Positions 1 through 12,331 of a stretch of 64,000 bases of DNA are shown one piece after another. This DNA comes from Termitomyces sp. T153. Lineage: Eukaryota > Basidiomycota > Agaricomycetes > Agaricales > Lyophyllaceae. The DNA lies in the NCBI GenBank assembly GCA_018296165.2, contig JACKQL020000045.1, positions 372,001 to 436,000 on the forward strand. Reading direction: 5' to 3'. A program made the position numbers and the translations under genes. Position 1 is the stretch's first letter. Every line of letters starts with the position of its first letter. The notes under the pieces were generated by a model. It ran no database searches and had not been told where the DNA came from. It saw nothing but the letters and a program-made list of their open reading frames with translations.

Positions 1-746
1 GATAAGGAAATCACCGTCATTGTTGCAAAACGCCTTGTTTTTCATTGATGTATTGGCAAGATACATATGGATCGCAAGGCCTTCCCTAAATGTGGGATCA
101 CCATTTCCGGCTAGTGTTTTCAGGCCGTCGACAAAATCGACCGAGATCGTATCTTTGGGAATGTCGAAGGGATACCAAGCGAGTTGTGTAGGACTAGCGT
201 GGACCTTCGGATTGAGAAGAAGAAAAGTAGATTCAAGCTAGATTGGAAACGAGAATGCATTGATTGTATTTGTAGTCATACTAGATAGGCAGATACATAC
301 GTCAGGGTTGTCTGGAAGTTTGGTGAATCCTTGATGAGCAACAGAGGGCCGAATACGATACATCCACCTTAAATTTTCTCCATGAATTCGGTGAGTAGTA
401 ATATTTAAGTGGAAACTCGTACGAGTGAAGACACTGAGCACGAGGCGTGACAAAGGGGGAACCATTCAGCTTCATTTTACATTTTAAGTTTGTCGGCATA
501 CGATATCTAACTATATAGACTCACCTGTTCTGCATAAAGACCATATTTGCATCGCTGAGGACTGTTTTGATCCCGTGGAAGCGTGTCTGGCCTTCCTGTC
601 GGTCAGTCGATGGTATGGCGACACCAAAAAGTAAGGACGTACAACGCTTCGCTCGCAAAGGAATTCCCGAAACCCACTTGGTAGCTGTAAGGATCTTGTT
701 TGGTAGGCTTCGTAGAAAAAGACGTCAACGCAGTTGCCTGTGTCAT
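1..746 (-). CDS. hmgA: Homogentisate 1,2-dioxygenase, N-terminal part (runs off left edge)
   Basis: The enzyme opens the ring of homogentisate to maleylacetoacetate in tyrosine and phenylalanine breakdown. I read five exons: complement(<1..237, 301..367, 423..469, 525..591, 643..746), giving the first 174 residues. Family landmarks appear in order: QDPYSYQVGFGNSFASEA near residue 20, then NSPQRCKYGLYAEQ, LNGSPFVTPRAQ, SWMYRIRPSVAHQGF, and QLAWYPFDIPKD, VDFVDGLKTLAGNGDP and IHMYLANTSMKNKAF in the last exon. Introns are 51-63 bases with GT-AG ends and phases that keep the frame. The start at 746 puts about 17 residues before the conserved DPY block. The metal-binding His/Glu residues lie in the C-terminal half, outside the window. 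What is seen looks intact. The family assignment is very secure; the exact first codon less so. Confidence 0.93.
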
Positions 747-1480
747 GTTTGTAAGTGCTGATGCAGTCGGAGGAGGTTCGTTTTTGATCTTCAGCAAGCG
801 GACGTATATATATATTAATTTAAGCAGAATGGTCGACCGCAAAAGGAGCCTCTTTCTCTTGATTGCAGTGAAATCTGAAACTTCGTGGAAGCAGAAATAT
901 CTCCATTTGGCGTTCGAATTATGAGAGACGGTTGGAACCTGAGAAAGCCAAGAGGAGACCGAAAATTACCTACCAAGAGCTCAAATAGTGGATAAGGACA
1001 AGGATAAGGATTCCGGCGTGGTTCGCGAACAAACAGCTGGGGCCCGTACTACATACAACATAGGTCGCGTACCCACGGGCGAGACACTGATGGCTATTAC
1101 CTCGGGACTGCCTATAACTACCGATGGGAGTTGCTAGCACATCCTGCAAAGATGTTACCATATGAAAGACAGGCAGCCGATAGTTCGAGTGAAGATATCG
1201 CTTGATTTGTAGCATTGGGTCGAGTTTCACAGGCAAAAACAGGAGATCAATTTCACAATCTATCTTCCTGTATTATGCGACGGACGCGGGAAAGTGGCTG
1301 CGTGTATGCGACGACTCCCTGGGAATGAAGGTGATGAGTGACCAAGAACCTTCTTTTTTGGATACTTAAGTGTAACGGTAGACCACCTATCAGGGCAGCG
1401 TCAGGCTATACCGTCCATTTATTATAACAACAACCTGTACTCACAGCATAGTCGTAATATAACCAGCGTTGTAACTACAG
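747..1480. other. Region upstream of HGD, no recognised gene
   Basis: This stretch has host-like base composition and holds the presumed HGD promoter. A minus-strand reading frame at 970-1236 (88 residues) has no recognisable domain and no convincing extension, so I do not call it a gene. Confidence 0.4.
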
Positions 1481-1489
1481 CATCACCAA

Positions 1490-1600
1490 TTTTCAGTCAA
1501 ATATTTCGCCAAATGGGAGAATCGAACCTGTGACCACTATCCCAAAAACAACGATTGATACAACCATAACCAGTTAACCACGGATCCTTGATTACAAGAC
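1490..1600 (-). repeat. tRNA-like sequence, probably the head of a tRNA-derived SINE
   Basis: On the minus strand an A-box-like TGGTTAACTGG (1570-1580) is followed 52 bases later by a near-perfect B box GGTTCGATTCT (1518-1528). The spacing is longer than in an ordinary tRNA and the T stem does not pair well, so a tRNA-derived SINE head fits better than a functional tRNA gene. Confidence 0.4.
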
Positions 1601-2046
1601 AAACTTGTTGTAATAAGGGGAGCAAGCTCCCCTTCAACATATCCCTGGAACCCTAAGCATGTTAACAAAACCTTAACAGAACATTAACAGAACCTAACCA
1701 AACCACTAACTCCCTAACTGTAACTCTAACTGAACACTAACCAGGCTAACCATGTGCTCAACAGGCAGGCCTCATGGGTACATAGGCCTTAATGTGTTGA
1801 GATTATTATTGAGCCTGTTTGTTCAATGGTTGTATTGTGTCTTCCTTCCAATTATGTGTATTGGTATCAAGGTTGTTGGTTCAATTCTCTTTGGTTGATT
1901 TCTTTTTGTCCAGTTCAACATTTGATGCTGTTGACAATTATCACACATGATTGATGTAACAAGCAGTGCTGTAATTACAACTGTGGTTATATCAGGCTTA
2001 TCCTGTCATGACAGGGGATGTTATATCATCCTGTCAGCATCAGGTG
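1601..2046. other. Unassigned repeat-like DNA
   Basis: It contains a short inverted repeat GGGGAGCAAGCTCCCC (about 1617-1632), a run of degenerate CTAAC/TTAAC motifs (about 1650-1755) and the 14-base palindrome CCTGTCATGACAGG (about 2006-2019). There is no open frame worth calling. It may belong to the SINE-like unit before it or to an older insertion. Confidence 0.35.
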
Positions 2047-2275
2047 GCAGCATACAGTCACACTAGTTAGTCTCTCTGTATAGAACTGTTTCAAGTCCTA
2101 TATATTATCAAGACTGTCCTCCTACAACTATTCCTATCCTCTTATATAGCTAGGGATATCAGGGAGATTTGGAATGGAACTAAATAGGATGATGACAGTA
2201 CAGTAAGTTTTCTGGCAGATACTTCCAGCTATCACCAAGCCCAGAAAGTGATGTAGGTGTCACACATGTGCTACA
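2047..2275 (-). repeat. 3' LTR of the gypsy element
   Basis: It matches 10937-11172 over nearly its whole length, including the TATATAAGAGGATAGGAATA core, apart from a small indel near 2170-2195. The end towards 2047 does not match the TG edge of the other copy and seems to have been replaced or truncated. Confidence 0.85.
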
Positions 2276-3196
2276 TACACCCTCCAAGTTGGATAGCAAG
2301 AGCATACAGCTTTTATCAATATTAGAGTATAGTAGAAATTGAAATGAACTTTTTTAAGATCAAATGATATTCATCAAGTAGAGGGATCAGCATTGGATTG
2401 GGGCTCTGGTAAGTCAGGGTAGTCTTTGAGCTCACTCTCCACATCATCTCCTGGGAGTGGAACATCCTTGGGGTCTACTGCCATTTCCTCTTTGTCTCAG
2501 GCTTTCTCCTCCCCCTTGGGGTCAGAGTCTTGGATCACGACTCCTTTTGCAGTGACAGCAGTGCTGGCAGAGTGATGGTAAGTTCAAGTAGGTGCAGTGG
2601 AGGGGAGATTTGGTCAAGTGTCAGAGTGACTAGCAGAAGTAGAGGTGGTGGATATGCTTGCCCTTGGCAATGCCATGTAGTTTTTGCATACCTCCAAATA
2701 GAAATGTTTTTGAAAACTGGTGGGGTAACAGGGTCCTGAATAAGGCCTTGATTGACATGTGTGGTACTGTTTAATTTGCTGGACTAATTGTCTAGAGGGA
2801 GCATGCCTAGTGCATATGGCATCTTTGACAGTCTGCTTGTCCACATTGCCTTGCTTAGAGATGAATTCAAGAGTCACAGGGAGGTCAGGACAAGGGTTGA
2901 CATAAGAGCTTGGGAGGTAACCATTAGGGAAGGGTTATTGATGTGGGACCAGGTCTGGTTCTCAGGATTGTAGAGAGAGAGTCTGTATTGACATTCAGTC
3001 TCAGGGCTGGTGAGGTTGAAGATCTCTGCAAATAAAGAGTAGCTGACTGGCATGGGGGAGCTGGGGTGACCATGAGACTGATGGACCCTCAAGTCATACT
3101 TGAAGTAGAGCTGAATCTGGAGGGGATGGATGGTCATGACACAGTCTGGGTTCTCTGGATCACAAAGAGTGACTATGTGAGTGATGGGGTTGACAG

Positions 3197-4027
3197 TCAG
3201 GAATGCCCTAATCTGTCCACAGGGGGTCCACAGTTGCTGTATGGATTGGGGTGGCCCATAGAGAGAGATTGATGGGGTGTTGTATTGAGAGCTAGGCAGG
3301 AAAGTTGGAGGTTGGTTATGGGCTGATCAAGCTCAGAGGGGTGGTTGAAAAGGGTCACTCCTAGCCTGTCTCTGACTTGTCCCAGGAAAATCTGAGGGTT
3401 GTTCTGAGGTGGCTGCCTGATCCCTTTGTCTGTCAGTTCCTTGATTGTTTTAAAACCTAGGAGCTCCAAATAAGGAACTAGTAAGTTGAGATATTTTACC
3501 TGCTCATAACTCATCCAGGACTTATCTCCAGCTTTCCATAGTACTTCAAACATAGCATTTGACTTTGTTCTGTGATGTACCACAATTTGCTCTGCAGCCC
3601 ATTCATTTATCTTGGGCTCCTTGATTTGTTCATTCAGTCATCCTGGGAAGAGTTGATCATCATTAGGCTTGTGTATTCTGAGTAGAGCTGCATGGAAGAC
3701 ATTATGTATTCCTTGTCTCTTCATATTATGGGAGATAGCAACTTGACAAGAGATATTCCCATAGTCTTTGATCATTTTATAAGGTCCCTTGTAATTAGGA
3801 ATGAACTTCTTTGGAAACCCTTTTGAGTAGTTAAAATTCTTAGTGGAGACATATACCATGTCTCCCTTGATAAATGGAGCCAGTTGTCTGTGGCAATAAG
3901 CATTGTGGATCTGTTTCACTCTGGCTGCTAAGATGCAATCATGGGCAGCCATGAGTGCCAGCTTTAATTGTTGCACAAAAACCCTTACTCCTGCAACCTC
4001 ATTAGGTTTAGCATTGTTCCAGATCAT
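3197..4027 (-). pseudogene. Gypsy integrase C-terminus and chromodomain-like tail
   Basis: Two minus-strand frames continue the integrase. The first (3638-4027) has the typical post-core block KGDMVYVSTKNFNYSKGFPKKF followed by a GPYKMIKDYG stretch (an SH3-like GPY/F module). The second (3197-3583) includes VLWKAGDKSWMSYEQVKYL, which fits the chromodomain that ends many fungal gypsy integrases and steers integration to chromatin. A stop and frame change separate the two. Confidence 0.8.
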
Positions 4028-4106
4028 GGGTCTAGGTATCCTTCCAGTGTTGAGGAAGAATAGTGAGTATCCAGTTGTTTCTGACCTTGCAGAATTTATT
4101 GCAAAC

Positions 4107-5021
4107 TCAATTGCTGGGAGTTAATCCAGTCCTTGAGTTTGTCCCAATGCATTGTTGGATTATCTGGACTATAGTTTTATTTGCTTGTTCAATTGATTTG
4201 TCTGATTCTGGATGGTAAGCCAAAGACATTCTCAATTGGGTACCAATCAATTCATGTGAATGTGTCCAGAAAGTGCTTGTAAAATAGGAATCCTGATCAC
4301 TAACTATTGCTTTTAGTAACTTGTGATGCTTGTATACTTCTGAGAATATAAGTTCAGCTACTTGTTGTGCTGTGTAATTAGTTTGACTAGGCACTATGTG
4401 TACCATAGCTATAAGCAAGTCAATAATGACAGTAATTGAACTGTACAAGCCATATCTATCCTTTGTTTCTGGCAGAGGACCCACAAAGTCAATACCAATT
4501 ACCTCCCATGGCTGTGTTGGAACTTGTAGAGATTGTAGTAACCCATAGGGTTTCTAGTTCAAGTACTTGTTCCACTGACAGGTTGTACAGGTTTTGCAGT
4601 AAAGCTGGACATCATGCAACATTTATTCCAACTATACTTGATCATATAAATAAAGTAATGTTTTTCATGGGCCCAAGTGGGCTAGAAGTGAGTGAGCTTC
4701 TGAAACTATTATTTCTCTGATGCTTTGGCCACATACTATAATAGCAGGTATGCATGATAACTTTCTCCTGTTGTTTTTTAGGTAGAACATGTTATCTTTT
4801 GTGACTTCAGAGTTACAAAAACCCTTTGGGTTGTTCAGGATACTGGCAAACAGTTTATCCTCCTGATATCGTCCCTTAAGTGATTCTAATAGATCAATTG
4901 GGTTCTTATCAGCATTCAAGAATTCTTCCAGTGTTAGTGGGGTCAAGTTTTCTGATTGATTGTCCAACTGTTGGGATCTCCTTGCTAAGACTTTGTCATT
5001 GCTACATTCAATGATGGTCAT
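4107..5021 (-). pseudogene. Gypsy integrase zinc-binding and DDE core (broken)
   Basis: The core frame at 4107-4484 shows the three catalytic positions: Asp in VIIDLLIAMVHIVP, Asp in IVSDQDSYFTSTFW and Glu in SDKSIEQANKTIVQ. Upstream (4665-5021) lies the HHCC-type region with EAHSLLAHLG. Several frame changes between the parts make the copy inactive. Confidence 0.82.
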
Positions 5022-5201
5022 GGGTGGATCATCTATTTCTGGCTGTAGAGCTGGCCCATCATTAGGTAATGGCTGCTTCTTTTTTTCTGGCAGCTTGATA
5101 ACCAGCTTCTTTCTGCCTGCTTCTTTTTCATGTGAGGTTTTGTGTGAGTGTTTGGGTGTAGCTAGACTACTTTCCTCCCCCTGATTTTGTTTCTTAGGTC
5201 C

Positions 5202-6560
5202 TCAAAGGACAAAATGTGGTGCTATGTGAGCTGCAAATTCTTTTGATGTCTCTGGCCACTCAGTTTCAGCAGGCTTGACTACTTTCCTGTGGTATGCTCT
5301 CTTCTTTTTTACAGGGTCCTGCATACTGACCATGTCTGTCATTGGATTGCCTGGTGTAGACAAGCTCTTGCCCTCTGCCCCAACCAAAACTGGCATCAAA
5401 ATCATCTGTTTTTCTAACCCATCAGTATCTATAACATCAAAGTAGGTATATTCACTTGGTGCCCTTACTGTCCCTGGCTGATCATTTGAGTACAGTTGAG
5501 ACAGCACATCCAAAAGTAAGTTCTCCACACCAGGTACATAAATAATCTCAAAGTCAAATTCCAAAACATTTTCTAGCTATTGTGCCTATTGGCCTGATAA
5601 ATCTTTTTAATCCATCAAATGTATCAACCCTTTGTGGTCCATAAACCATTAAAATTTTACACCTTGTAGTATGTCTCTGTGGCACAGCATGGTCTCAATC
5701 CCTGCTAATATATCAATTTCATGGACAGGATAATTTTGTTGTGCTGAATTGAGCTTAGCAGAGAAAAATGCCACCACCTCTGCTGTTTTCCAATCTTCTC
5801 CTTGACTTACTACACCTGCTATTCCTGTAATACATCCATCCATTACCATGTTTACTGGGGGCTTGTTTTGCCCATATTCCAATGGTCTTTGGTGATGCTT
5901 GTGGCAGATTGATGCCAGTTTCTTTACATCCTCAAAGGCATGCTGGTGAGTAAACTCCTAATGAAATGGCACTGTGTCTCCCGTTAATCCATGTAAAATT
6001 CCCATAGGTACTCTTACTCAGCCAATGTTATCTGCTAGGTACCTAGCAGCACCAAAAAACCCTTGCAGCAAGTCTCTATTTGTCAGAACCTTCCATCTTA
6101 TTAAAGCATCACCTTTGCATCACCTTTGTCACAATCCATTTGGATTTCTTTGTCATCCACAACACATGCTAGAATTTTCATCTCTCTGCACAAAAATTGT
6201 AGTTTTTGTTCATTCAGGTACAGTTTTTCCTTCCTTAATATGTCCAACACCAATTGAACATGTTCTACATGTTTTTTTAGTGTATCTGAGTAGATTATTA
6301 TGTCATCTAGATAAATGTCTATAAATTGACTCAAGTATGCAGTAAACAGGTAGTTCATCAAGGCTTTATAAGTTGCCAGAGCATTACAATCACCTTGTTG
6401 AATGACATGGCTTACCATGTTTCCATTGAGTGTTGTCATTGTCATATGGCTGATGTGTTCTGGTTTATTTCAGATCTGCTTGTATGTGTCCTGGCCATCT
6501 ATAATGGATTGATACTTTGCCCTAGCTGCTCTTCTCAAAATTCCCTCCATATCAGGCAAC
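5202..6560 (-). pseudogene. Gypsy reverse transcriptase and RNase H (broken)
   Basis: The RT palm block at 6101-6445 reads NMVSHVIQQGDCNALATY, then FIDIYLDDIIIYSDT, where YLDD is the catalytic box. RNase H follows at 5649-5882 with MVMDGCITGIAGVVSQG and a later Glu (YPVHEIDILAGIE) and CHRDILQG. The 5202-5564 frame starts with EIIYVPGVENLLLDVLSQLY, the RNase H to integrase connection. Stops and frame changes separate each part. Confidence 0.85.
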
Positions 6561-6999
6561 AGTGAGGATTTCTTAATTGTGTTAGTGTTTTGTGCTCACA
6601 AGTCATTTACAATTTGCAGGCACAGTGGCTCACCTGGCTTCCCTGGTTTTTTTCAAGAACATCATTGGTACTGCATTTCCCAAAGCTGTGAAATCCCATT
6701 GTCCTGATCTGATGTAAGCAGCCCTTTTTTCATCCCATTGAGGTTTTAATGCTTCTGGACAGTTTGAAAGTCTCTAAGGGTATATCTTTGTCTCATCAAT
6801 GAATGGAATTTCATGATTAATGGCTCTTAGTGGAGGTAAAGGAGTGTCTCCTGTTGCTCTACATAATGGAGTGGCATACTCACTTAACACCCTTCTTAAT
6901 TGTACTAGGTTGTTGTGATATGCTTCCAATGCTCACAAACTCAGTCATGCTACATTGTTCTCTTCTACCATTGGTACTGCCTCTGTACTGCTAATCATG

Positions 7000-7345
7000 A
7001 CTCAGGATGGGTTCAAATCAAAGGTGATTTTGTATTGGTATATCCAAGGTGTTTCTAGAATGACATTATATCCTTGCAGGTTCATGACATTACCATTTGC
7101 CAGAAATTTGTTGGTACTTAACTTTGTTACAGTCCCATAGTTTATTCTAGACCTCAAACCCTGCACTGCAAGTTGTACTGGAACTGGTTCATCCAATTAA
7201 CACAATCTTGTTCAGTTTTGATTGTTTCATTGTTGTAATTAATATGAAGTCTCCTAAGGATTCTGGGTCAACCAAAGTGTGTACTGGGTGCCTGTCCAGT
7301 TTCACAACTACTACCAATGGTTTTGGTACAGTACAACTCACATTC
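7000..7345 (-). pseudogene. Gypsy retropepsin (catalytic motif altered)
   Basis: The minus strand reads VVVKLDRHPVHTLVDPESLGDFIL and, after a stop, a block ending YNVILETPWIYQY. The fold pattern matches fungal gypsy proteases (usual form LLDSGSxGDF...ILGTPF), but the active-site D-S-G reads D-P-E here and the second conserved Gly is Glu. The domain is dead. Confidence 0.75.
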
Positions 7346-8639
7346 TTTTTCCTCACATTGTTTTGTTGTATGGCTGGGTTGATGTCTGTTTACTTCTAAT
7401 TTGGTTAATATTCTTCCTTCCTCAGGGCCTTGTTTACTTCAGCCATACTTAGCAGATGGAAGTTTGAGTAATTCCCTTAATTCATTCTTCATCATGCTTA
7501 TTTCCTTCAAGAGCAGACTACAATTTTTTACTTTAGAGTTTCCATTGCTGTCCTTCCCATTTAGATTGAATGATCATTGTATTCTAGTCAAACACCAATT
7601 GCACAAGTCAAACATTGGATGCTTAGAGGCCTTTTCCTCTATGTGGGTTGTGAACCATAACAATTTACTGAGAATTACCCATGATCCAGCCTCATGGCTG
7701 TATAAGGTTGAATCTTTTGAAATTGTTACTATAGTACTCATGTTCATTGTCTAGGTATGGTGTTTCCAGTTCCAGGACCTTTGCCATGTTCCAGGCCCAT
7801 ACATCTTTTGATATGGTGGTCTGGTATCAAGACAGCCTAGTGATAGGTAGCCCACTATGCTTGCTTTGCTTGAGGGCATACTATAATCTAGCAGCAAACC
7901 CTTGTTCCACTGTTTCTGTAGGTAATATTGTTTCTCAATCCCATACATGATCCCAAAGACAACTATTACCTCCAGCAATTTTGTATGAATAGAACCATTG
8001 TCCCTTCAACTGAAGGATGTTTGAGGGGTCTCCAGGCTAAGGTTATAGAAATCTGAGCAAGAAGTCAAGTTTTCATGCTGCTGTATAACCAGTCTGGTGA
8101 GGTCTTCCAAAGGCCAACTCCTCTTTCCAAACTAATTCCATTCTCTCTTCAGTGTTTGATACTATAAAATCATATGTTTCTCCACCAAAATCCTGTTCTG
8201 TAGTAAGTAATACCTCATTATGATAATCAACTACAGAGTTGAGGCCCATTGTCTTCTTTCACACTTATTCCTAGATTTGAGCTGGTGGGTGGTGGGGAGT
8301 CTATGTAGCTTGCACTGTCTTTGGAGTATCTATCAGATAGGGTAGGACTACCTTATATGGAAATTCTGTCATAATCCTCATCTGATCTCCATGCCCTATG
8401 CTTCTGTTAATGCTGGTAAGTCAATGCATTGACCTCCCACTTCTCTATCCAGTACTAGTATGGTTTCCTCCTAGAGTATCATATTATTGCTTTCTCTTAA
8501 GTTTTCTTCTATAAGTGGTAAAACTTTCATACTATGAACACACCAGTAGTGGTTTGGCCTAGTGCTTCCTCATATAGGCAATCAGTTTTGTCTAAGTCTA
8601 CTTTTATGCTGTATGACTTCAAGCCTGGGGGTTTTCCTG

Positions 8640-10640
8640 GGTTTGACAACAATACTGACTTCCCTTTTGGACAGTTTTGAGACATGTGTCCTACCTGACT
8701 GCAGTTGAAACATTTGTTTTGGGCACAATATTTGTCTTCCTCTTTCTTGGCAAGTTGTTTATGTTCACTATGCTTCTTATATTAGGGTTCTCTTTCTTGC
8801 TCTTCCAGTGAATATCCAAGTTGCAAGAAGTCCCTTGTTTAGCAGAATAAGTGGGCATCTGGTTAGTCCCCTTTCTCAATCTGGACAGTGACTTACTCCT
8901 TCATCAGCCAGATTCATTTTGGGTAGTTCTTTTATCCTTATAATATCAATTTCATTTAGAACCACCATAGCAATGTTTGTGATCCTCTTGGTAGCATGTT
9001 CCTAACCCCAAGAGTTGCCCATTGCCAAATTTGAGGTCAATAGATTCTGCCATCTCAATAAATTCAGCCTTGGACACTACCCTTTTCATTTGGAAGTTTC
9101 AGAGTTCAGTCCTGAATGATATAATTCCCACTGAATTGAGGTGTGGAACTCATTGAATAATTTTACCACCTTCTCCTTACAACTTGTATATTCTACAATG
9201 GTAAAGAGTTCTTGTAACTCTCCTACATAGTCACATCACAGTCATCTTTTCTTGTCATAAGTACTGTAACCTATTTCATGGCTTATTATAGTAAAGTCAT
9301 TAGATAGTTTCTTAAAATCATTCCAAAGTCCATTCTTCCAGCACATGAGAGGCTTCTTATGAATAGAAAATCCAGGACTAGCCAGTCAAGAACTCCAACA
9401 CAACAGGTACTTGTTGTTCCTTCTGCATGATCCTATACTTGACATAGGACATGCAATAGCTTATGAACTGTAGGAAAGCTTGTAGGTCTGGTACTCCAGA
9501 ATACTTAGCTGGAGGGGTAGGTTGAATTAATGATCTTGGTGCTCTTTTGCTCTTTTTTTTTAGGTAAGTTTTTCCTTTTAGATTTTGTTTTTCTTCTATT
9601 TACTTTCTAGTCAGATGTAGAATTTGATGAGTTAGATTCACTATTATCAGACAAGGGATAAGGACTATCCTTGTTGTCTGAGCTGTCTGATGGGTCTGAC
9701 AATCTTGAGGACTCTGAGGAGGAGTCTGAGGAGCCCAATCCCTCTCCTTTCCTAATACAGTCAAATGCCCATCCCAGAGCATTGCTCTTTGCTACCTAGT
9801 TCACCAGTTTCAATTTCTGAGATGATTTAGTTTTAGTGTCTGGTCTATTGGAGCTGTGGGCCCTATTTGTGACTCTATTTATCATTTCTTGAAGTTCATT
9901 TGAGATTCTGACCCTGCATGCTTGTAACTTTTTTTGTTGTTATTTTTGTTCCTCAATTTTTTTGTAACTGACAAATTTCCTTTTCTAGTCTATGCTTAAG
10001 TTGAAGTCTTTCATGAAGCTCTTTGCAGTGCAGTGGTCTTCCCATCCCTCTTCAGGCTCATTTTTGTTGCTGTCTGGGGTTGCCATTTCTGCAGAAGTAT
10101 CATCTACAGTAATCATTTCATTGGGATAGTTAGTACATTCTTTTAGGATTTGTTGCTGGATTGCAGGGCCTAACCCATCTTCTGATAGATTAGCATCTCC
10201 CCAGTCATGTGGATCTGGTCCCTTGCCCTTGTCCAGTGCTATTCCATCATTTCCCTTAAATTGGTTGATTCTTGTGTTGAGTTGGCAATTCCTCAATCTC
10301 ACCAATTCATGCTGAGCTTCTGTCAGGCTATTTATGGCTTGTTCTACTGTTTCAGATTGCTCTCAAGATAGACCAACATAGTTGACTTGGTTTTGGTCAT
10401 CTTACATTATTATCCTACAAGTTTTCATTGTCAATGTGCAGGGTAGAATATATATTAGCTACTGAAGTATCTTTATTTTCTATACTAGTATCACTAGACT
10501 GATTTTCTATCTCCTTAAGTAGTTTCTTTGAACTCAGGTTTAATTCTTTATCTGAATTTAAATCTGTAAGGGGGGTTTCTGCTGGGGCAGAATCCCTATC
10601 ATTTGCCAAAGCTTTCAAAGAAGAATCCACTGCCATGGCA
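8640..10640 (-). pseudogene. Gypsy gag with CCHC zinc knuckle (broken)
   Basis: A perfect CX2CX4HX4C knuckle, CFNCSQVGHMSQNC, lies at about 8671-8712. Upstream frames at 9985-10305 and 10415-10636 are acidic, Asn/Asp/Ser-rich N-terminal Gag sequence. Several stops lie between them. Confidence 0.75.
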
Positions 10641-10936
10641 GTGGAGATATCAGATGTGTCCAGATTCTGGGGGTGGCCTCAGCTGTAGCCTGCCTGGTCT
10701 ACAGAGGCTGGTAAATAAGAGGGAGCCATGCAGGATATGCTGCTCACCAAGTCTCCAGTCCTAGAGGCCTATCCCATGTATTGCATGGCAGTAGAAGTTG
10801 TATCTTGATTCTGAATTAGTAGACATAGAAATTTTCCAAGACTCATGATTAGGATGAGCATGGTTGATTAGACCAAGAGTAGCCCATGGTATGGGAGTTG
10901 AGTTTTTAGAGTTAAGAACTTGTAGAGGTTAAAATA

Positions 10937-11172
10937 TGTAATAGTAGACTACTTATTAGGGCAGCATACAGTCACACTAGTTAGTCTCTCTATATAGAAC
11001 TGTTTGAAGTCCTATATATTATCAAGACTGTCCTCCTACAACTATTCCTATCCTCTTATATAGCCTGGGATATCAGGGAGATTTGATGACAACAGTACAG
11101 TAAGTTTTCTGGCAGATACTTCTGGCTACCACCAAGCCTGGAAAGTGATGTAGGTGTCATGCACATGCTACA
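10937..11172 (-). repeat. 5' LTR of the gypsy element
   Basis: The LTR is 236 bases and bounded by TG and CA. On the minus strand it carries a TATA-like TATATAAGAGG, the probable core promoter of the element. Confidence 0.85.
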
Positions 11173-11179
11173 TTAAGTC

Positions 11180-12290
11180 TTTTGTGAACTTTGAACAGGG
11201 AAAAAAAGGGTATAAGATACAGTTTTAGTTTATAGTATGTATACAATGAATCCAATGTTTTTTGAGCTATCAAAAATAGGCAATATTTGATTATTTGCAG
11301 CCTTTTTAGGCATCACCTGTGTACTATCATTTACTACACCTCTTCAAGCAACATTTCTGGTTGTTCTTTGGGAAAGAAACATGTCCTATGCATGTATTTC
11401 TTATCAAAAAGTTTCAAGACAAGAAATGGCCAAAGAAATGGCATAAGATGTGTCTTTGATTTTCTCTTGCTCATAAACAGCCTATAAAAGCTTCTACTTA
11501 TTCTTTAGAAAGAAGAATAGTTGCCCTGGGGTATATTCCTAGTCAACTATAGTTTCTGATGGTCTATGACATAGAGTATCTTTTGACTATAAACCTGACT
11601 TGAATTGGATTGACTTGGATTTGATTGCTGACAATTTCTGACTTGAAGGTATGAATTTTGTGATGTTAGTTGTTACTAACATTGAATTGTAGAATGTAAT
11701 CTCTAACCAAACAAAGTGAACTTGGACTGGATTGCTGATAGCTGTATGCTGGCTTTCTGATTTTGAGGTGTATGCTCTGTGATATTAGTTGTTATACTCT
11801 TTACAGTCAGTCACAAGGATCTGTTCTTATCATGTTCAGGTCAACTTATTCCTGACAATCTCCAAATTTTCCTACTCTCAATGGATATTTGACTACATTA
11901 TGACAGCTTACAAAAAAGGATTGTGGGTTGAATTCATTATGCTAATGGATCCATTAGTGAAAATAATTGAATATTGCTTTGAGATGGAAAACACTTATTA
12001 AGGAGGCAGTATTAATGTAGCATGTAAAGTAGATAGTCCTCTATTAAGAGAATTGAATGGGAGGTTTTGTACTCACTACTATGACATATATGTATGTTTT
12101 GATAGATTGAATTGCTGATACTAGCTCCTGTTCTTGAGGATCCACAAGCTTGATTTGAAGGTGTGTGGTTTGTGAAAAGAGCAAGTTTTCTAAAATTCCT
12201 GCAGATTGCCATGGATTCCTGGAATAATTGCTGCATCTGTTGATCACTTCCAGTCCTGGCATCAATTTCAAACTGTCAATTTGCCAACTT
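11180..12290 (+). repeat. Unclassified repeat A, copy 1 (inverted relative to 59080-60060)
   Basis: Blocks such as TTTGACTATAAACCTGACTTG and CTTATTCTTTAGAAAG recur as reverse complements around 59650-59840. The two copies run in opposite orientation about 48 kb apart. No coding domain was recognised; short frames here have no family features. Confidence 0.6.
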
Positions 12291-12331
12291 ACCTTTCCTT
12301 ACTCATTGTGACTCCTCCAACTATACTCTAA

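Larger units (their letters stand above)
2047..11172 (-). mobile_element. Decayed Ty3/gypsy LTR retrotransposon with chromodomain
   Basis: Two related LTR copies (2047-2275 and 10937-11172) flank a gag-pol interior read entirely on the minus strand. The order is gag with CCHC zinc knuckle, protease, reverse transcriptase, RNase H, integrase, integrase C-terminus and a chromodomain-like tail, as in Ty3/gypsy chromoviruses. Every domain is broken by stops or frame changes and the two LTRs differ by point changes and small indels, so the copy is old and cannot be autonomous. Domains are listed separately. Right LTR edges are TG...CA (TGTAATAG...GCTACA on plus); the left copy lacks the matching outer end, so no target duplication can be shown. 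Confidence 0.9.

Noticed and set aside
20..241. Plus-strand open frame over the start of the window
   Set aside because: The minus strand here is the last visible HGD exon with matching family text; the plus frame is a shadow.
1640..1760. CTAAC/TTAAC-rich stretch as an interstitial telomere
   Set aside because: The units are irregular and do not follow TTAGGG/CCCTAA beyond one or two chance matches.
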